NCBI GenBank assembly: GCA_036925085.1
Contig: JAUPFP010000016.1
Coordinates: 1,023,501-1,087,500 of the forward strand
Direction: 5' to 3'
Length of the DNA stretch: 64,000 nucleotides
DNA from: Brachycybe producta
Taxonomy: Eukaryota; Arthropoda; Diplopoda; Playtdesmida; Andrognathidae
The position numbers and the translations under genes were made by a program. The notes beneath the pieces are model-generated. The model ran no database searches and was not told the DNA's origin. It was given only the letters and a program-made list of their open reading frames with translations. This document shows positions 43,091-55,700 of this stretch, in pieces. Each line of letters starts with the position of its first letter. The stretch's first letter is position 1.

Positions 43091-43604
43091 CTGTACTTTT
43101 AGATAATACCACTTTTTTAAAAATTTATATAAAAAATTTATATAGAAAATTGTTAAAAGAAGTTGATGTAAAATCAATATTAATAATTTCTATAGAATTT
43201 TTTTTAAATAGAAAATTTCATAAATAAAATAGACCAAATCTGCACTATAATATAAACATGTATTTTTTAATTTTTACGCACCAATTCAAAAGTAAACTGA
43301 ATAGAAAGCTCGGTAAAGACGTGTCAATTCTGGCTTTTCTATCCTTTGATTTTCTTTTTGAAATCTTATGTGGACAGCGCGGTTTTTTTTTTCTCTTGTT
43401 AATTAATTGCTCATTTTCACAGCATTACGATTTGAACAAATATGTATATCTTTGCGCCCCAGGATTGACAATCCACAATTGACCGTCGGTACCAAGCTTA
43501 AAAATATGACAGTGTTTCATGCATTAAATTTGCATGCAAAATTACATTTACTTTTTTGCATATAAAATTAAGTTTTATTTTTTATTTTTGCATTTAAAAA
43601 TGAA

Positions 43605-44035
43605 AAGTGAATGTGTTGTAGAGACTAGATGGACACAAATACAAATAAAATAATAAACGTTTATAATACAAATAACATTGAGGGGAGTTTTTCAAAAAAA
43701 TGTTTTAACCACCCTTTTTAATTTAAACTCCTTAAAAAATGAATCCAATTTAGATTCAATCTCTTAAAGAGTATTTTCATGTTGATATATTTTTTAAATT
43801 AAGCTTTTTATGTGAGTTTGAAAATATATTCATACCTTTAAGCAGACTTAGATTAAGATATTTTTTTTAATTTTTGTCTATTAAAAAGTTTATTTTGAAA
43901 GATAGCAACATAAAAATAGCCGTAAGTGATTAAGCTACCCGTTCTAGTTTTTAAAACACTTTCAGGTTTCTCTTTATTTATTTCCTGAAAGGCAAAATAA
44001 TCAAAGAGTTCGAAAATCAGCTGAAAACCAGCTTA
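43605..44035. mobile_element. Inverted-repeat element A, with internal insertion
   Basis: Left arm GTTGTAGAGACTAGATGG near 43615, resuming at 43755 with TCTTAAAGAGTATTTTCATGTTG. Right arm 43885-44035. Confidence 0.5.
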
Positions 44036-44586
44036 ACTTGTGTTTTATATTGTTTTTTATAGGATAGTTTCTCATTGAAGAAGAAGTATAATTTGGGTGT
44101 ATAGCTGTGTTCGTATTGGACATTCATATATATTATTAGGCGCTTTTCTTGAGAGCCTGAGATCATCGTCGTCGTCGTCGTCATCGTCATCATCATGTTG
44201 TGTTCCCGCTTTCGACAGAGATTTTTGAAGATGTGTTTCTTTTCTTTCCTACAAGCAAAAAGAAGAGAAAGTCGAGAAGAAGAAGAAGACGGAAGAAAAT
44301 CTTTGCTCGCAAAATCAGAAAAAAAATTGATGTTTGAAAATTCACTCTGTTGAGTGGCAAAGACCAGCAAAGTTGTGTTTGAAAGCTACGAACTTCTTCA
44401 GAATTACACAGCATCATTTATCTTTTTAGCGGCATCTCACGACCAACATTCGAAATATCCGCGAAGTTTCTTAAGTAAAAGTGTAAAATAGATGACTTTT
44501 GATATTATTATTTTTTTTAAATCTTAATTTATTCAATTTTTATTTTAATTTCAGAAACAATTTTTTTTTTTAAAAATAAATAAATA

Positions 44587-45138
44587 ATGGATTTTGATGA
44601 AATTCTTCCAGATATCGGTGAATACGGCCGATATCAAAAACTGATGATGTGTTTCGTGTTGTTACCCGGAATTTTACCATGTGGTTTTCACGCTTACAAT
44701 CAGTTGTTTATGAGTATTGTTCCTGAACATTGGTGTGCCGTACCCGAACTCTTAAATCTCAACTGTTCTGCTGAAGTACGTAAAAAGTTAAGTATTCCTC
44801 TGAACATTGTTGCACGTCCTCGCGAAACGCGTTTTAGTAGATGTCTTATGTACGGTGTCAATTATACTCAATTACTGTTGGACAGTGGTCGAAGTGGCAT
44901 TTCGTCTTGCGCGTGGCCAATATCGAGTCACCTGCCAACAACCACCACCACCACCCCCACTTCTACTAATATCGGAACTCAGAATTCTGTAAATATTAAC
45001 GAAGTGTCTAGAAGAGTTTTTTCCAAATTATCACCCGAGACTTTACTTTGGGAAGTGAATTCGTCTTGGACCAAAGTACCTTGCACGCATGGATGGGAAT
45101 ATCAACTGGGAAAACAGGTTTCGTCAGTCGTATCGGAC
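44587..45138 (+). CDS. SLC22-like organic cation transporter, first coding exon
   Basis: The exon encodes 184 residues and ends at GAC before the donor GTAAGT in phase 0. MDFDEILPDIGEYGRYQK is the typical SLC22 opening, followed by TM1 (about residues 20-45) and the large extracellular loop with Cys, WCAVPEL and, near the end, PCTHGWEYQ. A Thr/Ser-rich run (PTTTTTTPTSTN, about residues 118-129) sits in the loop and probably carries O-glycans. The 5' UTR exon likely begins at 44555 after ATTTCAG. Downstream exons encoding TM2-12 were not found in 45139-64000, so intron 1 may exceed 18 kb or the gene may be truncated. An organic ion transporter in the plasma membrane is expected. Confidence 0.75.
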
Positions 45139-45214
45139 GTAAGTAACTTGCTTTCTTATCCTTTTATTAAAACTTACTTACATGTAGTAAACCCGTCGTG
45201 CAATTTGCACAATC

Positions 45215-45560
45215 GCACGCGCTGCATGATGTCATAAATATAATCTTAATTAAGTGAAATTTGATGTGTCCAAAAACATGATCGCGACTCTAGCTACCTT
45301 TAGTGCCTTTAAAATGAGGTGCGAACGATAATTGAAGTTGCAATCGCTTCTTGAATGTTATGGACAGGTAGTAAGAGTTGTTTGGTTGCAATATTTAAAG
45401 GGTTTTCGATGTTGCACCCTTTTGAATTATGCTAACTTGCTCGACCAGGTGTTAAAGGTCATTGACCTCAAAAGGGATCCATCTTGCAAACGACCTTTTG
45501 TTCTTCAAGAATATAATTCAACTTAAAAAGAAACATTTTTGCGTATTCCTTAATATGTTC
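45215..45560. repeat. Dispersed repeat D, copy 1 (empty site)
   Basis: Shares GAAGTTGCAATCGCTTCTTG and following sequence with 47675-48125. Here GGGATCCATC is uninterrupted. Confidence 0.7.
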
Positions 45561-47109
45561 TTCAGGTAAAATTATTTAATAGACGTTTTTTTATAGAAAG
45601 TCAGCCAAAAGTGCACACGAATAGATAGAATAACCATTAGCTTTCGGGATACTGTATATTATTTCCTGATATAAAGAGAAAAAATGTAGTTCTTGTTAAT
45701 AGGGTTGAGTAAATTGAGCTTTGGTGCAAAACACCGACCAAAACGTTTATGTAAATAAAATTAAAAAATAAATATAAAATATAAATTGTACGTTTATGCA
45801 AATAGAAAGTAATATGGCTGTAAAAGGATCGTTTTATGCAAATAAAAAATATTTACTCATATTATATATAGCAAAAGCAACAAATGGCTGAAGCAATTTA
45901 TGAATATAAATGTCATCAGAAGCAATAATAATAGAAAATGCACCATTAAAACAATGCCGTTATAGAGGCTCTTTTTGGAAATCTTATTATGACAAAAAGT
46001 TTTTTTTTTAAAGAAATAAGTGAAATTATACAACTTTGTGCAAATTAACAAAAACTATGTAATGTGTTCTTTTTATGCACTTTTGGTCAAGTTGAATAAT
46101 ATGATGTAGTCAAAAGTGGTGGTAGAAGGCCAATTTTCAATTAGAGGGCTAGAAAAAACTAGCAAAAAAAACATTTTATAATGGCAAAATAATTTTGCTG
46201 GTTTCAAACATTTATTTTTTTAGTGTGTTGCTCGCCACGCTCGCTAAATGTTTGTGCAAAATAGCAGTCGAATAGTCGAACATGCATGATCCTTTTAGCA
46301 AAAATGAAAATAGCACCTTGAGTGACTTTAATAAAAGTAATTAAATAAATACGCTCACATTCAATGGGAGTGGAGTTCTAAGCATTTTGGAGTTTAGTAT
46401 TCACTTGGGCTAGGAAAATATTTTGTTCCCCCCGAGCCATTTCTTTCTCCCAGTCCGCCCCTGGAGAGGCACGCTCGGTACTCTTAATGTAATCCCCTAA
46501 TAGCAATCGTCCACATCCAAACCTTGTTGCCAGGCGAAATGTGTACAGCTATTAGAACTACCCTAATGGACATTGACGTTTTTCTTCTCAAAAATGCAAA
46601 ATTTGATTTCAAGACAATGAATGAGAATGACATTTGAATGAGATTTTCGTCATTTGTGCAGAGGTGACCAACCACAATCATAACAAAAATTAATGAGATT
46701 TTTGCACGAATGAATTCATATTTCTGATCATTTATTCTTTTTCTTTTGAGTTAATCGACAAGGCATTTTTTGCGCCTGAAACGTATTGTTTTGTGGAATT
46801 TATTTGATGGTTTCGGGAGTGCATATTATGAGCTCTGCAGTTGCACTTGTATCGGTGCACATCGGAAAAAATACTTTATTTGGTTTCGAATTCATTTTTT
46901 TTTTTGTAATTTGCTGTAGGATTTTTTATCATTCAGTCACAGGTCTTTGTAGCTGCGTGCTTATAATTTTCTCAAATTAAAATATAAATTCACCTCATAT
47001 TGTCTCTACATATTGACAATTTACAAAATATGCAATAGAATGAGAACAATTTAAGACAACTCTGGTTTCTCTGACTTTCAGAAGAACCATCATTAATTTT
47101 AGCGAATCT

Positions 47110-47285
47110 TTACGACCGGCTGCCACCGTCCTAGAGACGGGTAATAGCAGGGTTCGGTTTTGGCTTGTCCTGAATAATTTATTCTTTCCTCAGTACCCTC
47201 CATAACTGGCGAGCAGTCTCCTATCCGCCACCTGAGGAGGCATCCCATAAGGGAACAGCAACCTCACACGGGCTCTTAATTGTCT
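47110..47285. other. GC-rich island of unknown origin
   Basis: A stretch with CACCGTCCTAGAGACGGG and CCGCCACCTGAGGAGGC. It looks transposon- or SINE-derived but I cannot assign it. Confidence 0.3.
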
Positions 47286-47674
47286 TTCAGAAGCAAAATT
47301 AAAAAAAAAAAATTAAGGATGTTTTATGGTCATATTCCTAATGATTGCCAGTTAGTCAAATAAAAGGTAGTACTATAAACTTAAGAACTTTTCATAGGAA
47401 GTTTCATGTAAAAGTTGATGAGTTCAGCACTAACTTTGACTTAAAAACCGTTAAGAATACGACCCTTAATTCAGTTTTATATTTTTAAAAATATAAACTT
47501 TTTTGTTGTCATTACAAATCCTCAATTTGTTTTTTTAGTTGTCATTTCAAGTTAGGTATCAAATTAAAAAAGTTGATAATTTCTATCAACATAACAAACA
47601 ATGGGGGATAGTTTCGAATCGACCCTACCTTAAGGTCTTCCGCAAAAAATAAGCCAGTCTCCAAGCTAAAGAGA

Positions 47675-48125
47675 CTCGTGCTGCATGACGCCATAGACGC
47701 AATGTTATGTGAAATTTGACTTTTCATAAAATATTTTAATAAAATAATATTTCTTGAAACTTTTTGTTTTGAACAATAATTGAAGTTGCAATCGCTTCTT
47801 GGTTGTTGTTGTTGTTGCCAATTGTTTTAAGGTCTTTTGATTGCAATATTCAAAGGAGTTTGTTTTATACCCATTTGAATTACCGGTATGCTAATTTGTG
47901 TTGCCCATGTTAAAAGTCATTGACCTTAAAAAGATCTGTCACATCCATTTGGTGTAATTGTCCGTTACAAGAAATGTACGTCCATTTCGCGAAATTAACA
48001 TAAATTGGCCTGATGTAAAATGCGAAATGGACAGACATTTCGTTTAATGGAACAATTACACCAAATGGATGCGACAGATCCATTTTGCTAGCCACCTTTA
48101 AGTTCTTTAGAAAAATATTTTAGCT
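47675..48125. repeat. Dispersed repeat D, copy 2 (filled site)
   Basis: Matches 45215-45560 apart from a GTT expansion (47803-47818) and a 140 bp foldback at GATC. Confidence 0.7.
47937..48076. mobile_element. 140 bp foldback element with GATC target duplication
   Basis: TGTCACATCCATTTGGTGTA is inverted at the right end, and arms of about 55 bp make it almost one hairpin. GATC flanks both sides (47933-47936, 48077-48080), while repeat D copy 1 has a single GATC. Confidence 0.85.
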
Positions 48126-48526
48126 TTAAAATTAGTCGTATTCTTTAATATGTTTGAATCTCCATTTGAAAAATTACTCTGAAAGCAGGCAAGAAGGCTT
48201 ATGACAGAGGGACAAATGTCCAATTGTAGCATGCGAGACGTTTCGGATTGCCTTTTAGTTACTAGAGCAATTTGAGCAACTTTGGAACATTAAAATTGAC
48301 CACATAAATGTGTAACTCTGGAGATATCTAGGTTCTTAATAAAGGGGAGAGGGGTGTCAGTAGACGTAGAAATAATATATATACTTTGCTTAATAATATA
48401 TATATTTTCCTCTGTCCTTTCACAGTTAATTTTGTATAATTTTGTTTGTATGGCCAAATTTTAAGCCATTAAACTAGTTATTTTGATATTGTGCTCCACT
48501 TTAATGGATAAGCAATCTATTGGAGA

Positions 48527-48930
48527 CAGGGGCGCACCCGGGGGGGGCAACTGGACAAATGCCCCCCCCCCCAAAAAAAAATATCTGAAATATCCGAAAA
48601 TTTTTATATAGACGTAAATCTAGTAAAATAATATAGTAAAATTTGCTTTGCTATACTTATCTGGTCAAACCAGATGAGTTCAGCAAATTAGCATCCACTT
48701 TCAAACCAGAGGGGTCCAACACTGAGGATGAATCTCGTACACTCTCATTGAAATCCTAAATGAATCTGGGAATATTTGCATGCATATACATTTATGTGCA
48801 TTTTAATGCATCCAAACCCACATTTTTTTAATTCACGGCATAATTTAACAGTCTGATGGTGAGTTTTTATTTTTATTTTATATATGAATTTCACTGCCCT
48901 CCCCAAACAAAATTGCTGAGTGCGCCACTG
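48527..48930. mobile_element. 404 bp hAT-type MITE inside LINE ORF1
   Basis: Ends CAGGGGCGCACCC and GAGTGCGCCACTG are inverted repeats. The 8 bp ATTGGAGA is perfectly duplicated (48519-48526, 48931-48938). It holds a G8 and a C12-type homopolymer. Confidence 0.85.
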
Positions 48931-51912
48931 ATTGGAGATGAAATCAAAGTGATTTTGGTTTCCATTTTCAAAAAGAAGACTTCCACTGTGGACCTGAAAG
49001 ATCGTTTGTTTGTTCTTATTGACCTTCTAACCTCTGCTGAAGAATGCCGGGAATGTGCTGCCTGCAACCCCCAGGAGGAAACCACACCTCAATTGGATAG
49101 AAGTATTTCTGCCATCACATTAGATTCATAAGACTCTCGTATTTCCAGTTTGGTGCAAGTAATAATAATTTGGCCACTAGTACAAATACCAGATTGGCAA
49201 GTCTTGAGGATCACACTAAGGTCATCAGCAGGACAAACCCTGTGTCTCCTCTCTCTTTTCATCAGTCCAGCTCCAGTGGAACTGCACTCACTACTGGTCC
49301 TGGTACATCTTTGACATGGTCCTCAGTGGCTAAAAAGGGTTTGGCCTATCTGCATGTTCCTGTAACCTCAAAGACCGTGCAAGTTAAAGACAAAGCTCCT
49401 AGGGGTGGGAACAAGGACCAACCTGTGTAACAACTCGAGGCACCAAGATTATTGGTAGTAGGGCTGACGTCGCATCCCTGCAATGAAAATTCCAGCAGTT
49501 AAGGCTCTTTGTAGGTGGGTGCATTCCCACAACTTTCCCGTTAGTGCTATGTTCCTACCGAGAAAAGAATGATGTTGCAGTTTTGGATGTCAAACAAACA
49601 TCTCGTCTTGGAAGCTATGCTGCATCGTTTTTTTTTATCTCAATAGATGGCAAGTCAAAGCCATTGGTTGTGGACAATAAGTTTTGGCCAAAAGACATCT
49701 CCATTCGTGAATAAAAGGGTCCCGATCCCCATCCAAATGTCACTTGTAATTTGGATGCTTCTAATTCTGCTGGGTCACTTATTCCCCCTGATGTTGGGGG
49801 ATTCGGGCCTAACAATGCTGTCCAAGGGTCAGGCACCCCTGACCTGCCATGCCAATCGGGGCTAAAATGTCTTCTTATAAATACATGCAGTGTGTATAAT
49901 AAACTTGACCACTTGCATCACTGTTTGCTGTCACAATCTGATGTCCACTGCTTTTGTTTTGTCGAAACATAGCTGCATGACTCTATACCTGACTCTAATT
50001 GTACCTGATGGGTTTTCAGTTCTGAGTTGTGATAGGGAATCATGTGGAGGTGGGGTCTGCCTAATATTATCCAGTGGTGTCCAGTATTCAAAAGTAACTT
50101 GCTTTAGGCAAGGAGGGGAATTACATTGTGTTGATCTTCATAATCATGGTTCTGCCTTACGGTTAATTATATGCTATCAAAGCCTGCTATGTTCTAAATC
50201 AGAAACTGCAACCAATAGCTTAATAGATAGCTTGCAGTTAGTCTTCAACTTCTGTGGCCCAACAATGATTGTATATGACTTTAATAGAATACACATTGAC
50301 TGGCATATATCCCAAGCCAATAATACACTGGATATGTCTTTTGCTAATTTTTTTGTTTGAAAACGCTTTTTCCAAATTAGTGCTGTTTCCAACACATGGA
50401 GACAACACCCTATCTTTAATTTTTTGTGATGTTGATAATGTTTGTAATGTCTATGGGGATGAACCTTTTTGTCTGAGTGACAGTCCCCCTCATTTAGCTG
50501 TCTGCTTTGCTATACCCCATTTTGGTCTGGTTGAAGCACACCCTTTACCTAGACAGTTATTAAACAATCATGCCCTAGCACAGATTAAATATCATCTCAA
50601 TTCAATAATCTGGTCCAAAGCAAACCAATGTTCTGATATTGAAACAGTCTAGGTAGAGTTTCAGTCCATTGTTCTCAATGCAGTAAATAAATATGTCCCA
50701 ATTGTTTCTACTAGATGAGTGTCCTATGTTCTACTCAGTACCCGTAAGGCATTCGACCATAAACTGAAGTGTTTGAAGAACAGGATGCGAATCAACGACC
50801 CTATAGCTCTGACTATATAAGCAATCAGCCTCTTACTATCGTCAAGTAGTTAGAGATAATGCTGCCTAACTTGAAATTGGTGCAGTTAGTAGTTGTAATA
50901 TTACCACCTTTTTTAAGTTTGTGCACAGGCATCATTGCCATCACGAAAAAATTCCCAACCTGGTTTCAGAAAGTGGTGTAGTTAGTTCTTCAGAAGCAGA
51001 ACAGGCAGAGTTCTTAAACCTTGAATTTGCTAACTCATACTCACAAAATAACTATACCAAATTACGTTATTATACCACTTTATACCGATCTTGGAGCACT
51101 CTTCTTTTAACGTGCACTCAATTTATGATATGCTTAATAGTATACATCCAAATTGTACTCCTGGGCCTGATGGAATTCCTGCTAGGGTACTAAAGCATTG
51201 TGCTGCAGAGCTTGCCAGTCCAATTTGTGATTTATTTAAGTTATCTTTACTATTGGGCAGTTTACCTTTCAACTGGAAATTGGCCATAGTACGGCGTTTG
51301 TAATCCCAATCTTGAGTTATGTCTCTTCAGAGTGGTCCCCATATCTCATACGAGATATTGACGCGATAGAGGCAGTTCAGCATAGATTTACTAAATGTTT
51401 GAAGGGCTTGTCTAATATGTTGATAAACAACGATTACATTCCCTTGGAATGCCCACTCTTGAACTCAGATGCCTTCATACTGACTTAGTATTGTTATACA
51501 AAATATTGGCTAAGGTTGTCGTTTTTCCTTCTCAGTGGGAGTCCTTTCTAAAATTTTCTCGAACAATCACTAAGGCCCATTCTAGGCGTATCATGTCACC
51601 TGCTGCTCGTATTAACTGTAAACAAAACTGCTTTTTAATAGGGTTATTCCTATTTGGAATTCACTCCCACAATATGTAGTAGGCTTTTCATCATCTGCCG
51701 GCTTTTATGTTAACGTTAAGTCATTGGACCTAGCTTGTTGGTTGTGCGAACAGGCTGAAAGGGGAAATTAAAAAAATGAATGATAATGAAATGATTATTT
51801 TCACCTCCTTGTATATCTCCATGTATTTCTGTGTTTATTATTTTATTTTGTCTTTTATATTGATCAGGGTTAGATGTAAGTGTTGTTGTAATGTACATCC
51901 TGTAAAACTCTT

Positions 51913-51917
51913 AATAA

Positions 51918-51966
<49 letters not shown>
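51913..51966. repeat. (ATT)n LINE tail
   Basis: About eighteen trinucleotide units directly after the LINE 3' end. Confidence 0.9.
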
Positions 51967-51967
<1 letters not shown>

Positions 51968-54900
51968 GATGTATTTGAAAAATATTTATAGGAAAATAGA
52001 GATATTAAAATGATTTATAAATATTTGTTGAAGTTAATCTATAAAAAAAAATATTCTGACCAAAGATGTAGAAAGAGATTTATGACATTTTTTTAAAAGT
52101 CTGTTTCTGAAGGTTTCTTCTTGAAAAATATTTGCGTTGTATAAAATTCGATAATTCTTTTTTTGTTGTTACATTTGAATATTTTTCACAGCTGAGGTTT
52201 TCTCTCTGTCTAACTTTTATTGATTAATTATTCTTTTTTATTCTTCGATTGAAATACTCGAACGCAAATCATTTTTTTAACATTTGGTGACACTGATGGG
52301 ATCGATCACTATTCAGAACTCAATGCAAATCATTTTTTTTAACTTTTTTTTAGTAAAAAAAAATGTTTTGCGAGTTTATAAAAAAAAATTGGAATTTCTT
52401 ATAAAATGCTTTTTTTATTACTTTTCGACGATAATGATGTTCAGTTGGTTTTTGGTTTGATAGAGAAAAAAAAACATGAATGCCATTTTTTAGTCGATCA
52501 ATTGAAACTAAAATCTTTCATAAATCTGAAGTTAACTTTGATGTTTTAACGTTGTAATGAAGCAAACTCTTAGTGGTGGAAATTGAACGTGTTCATTGTT
52601 TGAAAACGAATATATCAGAAATGACACATTTTATTTTATTTTGGAAACGTTTTCATAACAGTATAAATAACAAGCATTTTGACAGTGTGTTTAGAAAATA
52701 TGCATGAGTTATTAAACATTGTTTCCAATTCAGACTTAGAGTCTGAGTAGAAACGCACCTTAAAATGCAATTAAATATCATTTCAATATTAGCTGGATCT
52801 ATATTTTGTATGTGCTCGACTTTTAAGTGCACAACAACTTCAGGTGTGCACTGGCCAATCGGGCATTTTTTTTCCTAACGTGCCACATAGATTGACCACC
52901 GGATTTTGCATTATAGGGCCGATTTTGTACTGAAACGTATTGAAAATTTAAAAATCGCACAAAAAATGAACGGGAAAACTAATTTTAGTTGTAAAAAAAA
53001 TATGAAATAAAAAACAGAAAAGTACGAAAATATAAGATTTGAAACAGAAAAATAATTTCACTGGTATTGTGGAAAGTAGCAAAAGAAGCCACAATTATTG
53101 CGGACAAAAATGAAAATATAACGAAGGTTAGGAATCTTTCGCTTTGTTTAGATCCAGGTAGATAATTTTAAAAGGCCGTTTCTTTATCCCAGCTCGTCTC
53201 TGACAAACCTCATGAGGCTCACATGCTCACTAGGCCAATGAAGCCCACTAGACCCATGAGGCCACAAAGCACATGGGCTTGTTTCATAAAATTGCTCAAA
53301 CCAAGCCATGTTTCAGAAGCATATAAGCTCACAATCCCACGGGACTTTTTTGTTGATCTTTGCGTGACATTGTTATTATTCAACAACAATGGGAACATTG
53401 TAAAAATTTGAATTTTTATGTTTAATGGATGAAATAATGAGAAAAAAAATATTCAATTAAACACTCTGTTAAGACAGTTTCACAATGTGTTTTAAGAGTT
53501 TCAGGTAGTTAACGAGTACAAAGTGAAGTGAAACACTTTGTAATGTAAGACCATATATACTCAAGTTGGGTAAATAGTGTAGAATTTATTTGTTTTCTGG
53601 TCATAAGGGGCTTTGTTTGTTTTGAATTGTTAGCTATGTACAGAGTGAGTTACAAATGATTAAGTTAAACTACTTTTATGACTGTTGTTTACTTTCAATT
53701 TATCTTTGTTGGCTCACTTAGAAATTATAATGGGCCATTTTTATTATCCTTTTGGTGGCTCTAAATGATATCTTTTGTATCATTTTTGATAGCCCATTAG
53801 TTAGTACTTTAATATCCTTTTTTTGAAGTTTTATTTTTCTTTATGAATTTTCTCTTGTCTCTTTTTGTCTATTGCACATTCTCTATTTGTTTGCTCTTTT
53901 TAAGATTATTCAACTTGATTATATTTTCACATAGGCATATATGAAAGGGATTCTTAGGTCATCAGGGGGTTAATACTAGGATATACAGTATATAGGCCTA
54001 TACAAAATGAAACTGGATAAAATTCATTAAAAAGAACCCTGGAGACCAGTTAGTTATATAAAGCTAGTGTCCAAAATTATTTTACACATTATTGCTGTTG
54101 CCACTATACAAGGTATAAGTACTGTATACAGCATATATATGGAGATTTTATGGCTGAGAATGTGAATTGAAGGGCTAACTTATTATGTTAGAGAGTGAGA
54201 GAGAGAGAGAGAGATGATGATGAGCATTTCAGAACAAATTAGTTATGAAAAATGAAACATTATCCTAAAGCTTTTTATGAAAGTAATCTTTTTTTAAAAA
54301 AAAAAACGTGTGGTTAAAAAGAGAGCATTGTTACTTTTTGGTATTGTCATGACAACAAAAAGTGTTTCAAGCGTGAAAGCAGATTTTTAGCTTTTTTATG
54401 CCTTATATTCATGATAAATTTAAGCGGGTTAATGTGACTTAAGCAAATATCAGTTTCTAAAAATACGCAAATGATTAAGAAAAGTGGAATAGCATTTTTA
54501 TTGGTCATTCTGTGTTTCAAAAATAACATTCAACAATTCATTTTCAATTTCTTCTTAAGAAATTGAAAGCGTTTAAGAAACAAATTGAGGTAAGGCATCC
54601 ATCTGTCATACTGTAGGTGGCCGCGGAGAGGGAGTATTGCAGGGTTGAAGCTGCAACACCTATTGTTTAGTTCGCAACAGGTATTGTGTGGCTTGGTATA
54701 GAAAAATAAAAACTAAATTTTCAATTATGACTTAATTATAATTAATATTACTATAGTTTGTAACCTTGTATTTTGTTAAGAAAATCTTATTTTAAATGAA
54801 AATAATTGAAATTTTGTACTGTGTGGCACGATACCACTGAAGCATTCTTAAACAAGTATCAGCCATTGGCTGGAGTTGCCTAGGCATCAGTTAAAAAGTT

Positions 54901-55029
54901 AAAAATAAACTTTTTATCAGAATTTGAAATTCTCGCTATTTTGGTTTTTTCAATTCAATTCAATTGAACTGAGTTCGCCTGCAATCAGCTCTCGAAAGCA
55001 ATGGGGGGGGGGGGATTGCTCCCGAATTA
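51967..55029. other. AT-rich intergenic or intronic sequence
   Basis: No gene was seen. A (GA)n run lies near 54190-54214, a poly-G near 55003-55013, and a possible hAT end (CAGGTGTGCACTGGCCAATCGGG) near 52840. Confidence 0.45.
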
Positions 55030-55700
55030 TAAATGATTGTCATTTAGACAAAATAAGACATCATTGTTCAATTGAAATCGTCCTAACAAAGAACTTTTTT
55101 TATCTGGAAGAGATTTCCATAGTCTAGTAATAACATTTGGGGGAAAAAAAGTTCACTTCAAATTTTTGCCAAAAGTGGTTAAAAATCCTCTGTAAACTAT
55201 CTAGGTATGGCCATTTTCAAGCTGCCATGAATCTGTTTAGTCTCTTGTTGCTTTTTAAATCAACAAAGAATCTTATACTAGTAGGTTTAGGGAAAATTAG
55301 CTTAATTCGAATAGATGTGGGGATGTGTGCGGGGGCTCTGATGCCAAATGTTCTCAGTTCGTTATATTTCTCTACAATTACACAATTACAGTTACAATTA
55401 GTACTCTGCTAGCAGCCAAATAGACCTATAGCAGAGGGACATAAAAGTCCACATTAAGCCTTGTCAAGCACATATACATGCACATATATAAAAACAAAAT
55501 GAATATACAAATGTCAATCCCACAAAACAAAATTATCCCCATTCACCAACCACTGCCTCAGGAAAAGAGTTCCATTGTCTTATAACTCTAGAACGTGACT
55601 GTACAAAACATTTTGCTTGTTTTTCAGTCTTTTAGTTTAAACGTTCATTATGTAAACCTAATATGCTCTGTACTGAAGTACAGTATCAAATTTAATACCA
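55030..55700 (-). mobile_element. Two LINE 3'-end fragments
   Basis: Minus-strand translations give LWKSLPDKK (55130-55030) and IRQWNSFPEAVVG (about 55600-55540), both like the conserved RT C-terminus of CR1/Jockey LINEs. Both are short and broken. Confidence 0.45.

Larger units (their letters stand above)
48505..51966 (+). mobile_element. Decayed CR1/Jockey-like LINE
   Basis: ORF1 starts at ATG 48505 and, after the hAT insertion, runs to about 49130. ORF2 remnants are an AP endonuclease (LLINTCSVYNKLDHL near 49870, a GDFN-like YDFNRIHIDW near 50275, then SDSPPHLAV) and RT start TPGPDGIPARVLKHC (about 51150). The C-terminal part begins near 51300 (ILSYVSSEWSPYL, then IPIWNSLPQYVV near 51645). 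The RT palm with its catalytic Asp pair is missing between about 51295 and 51305. Many stops and frameshifts are present. It ends in an (ATT)n tail. It cannot move by itself. Confidence 0.75.
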
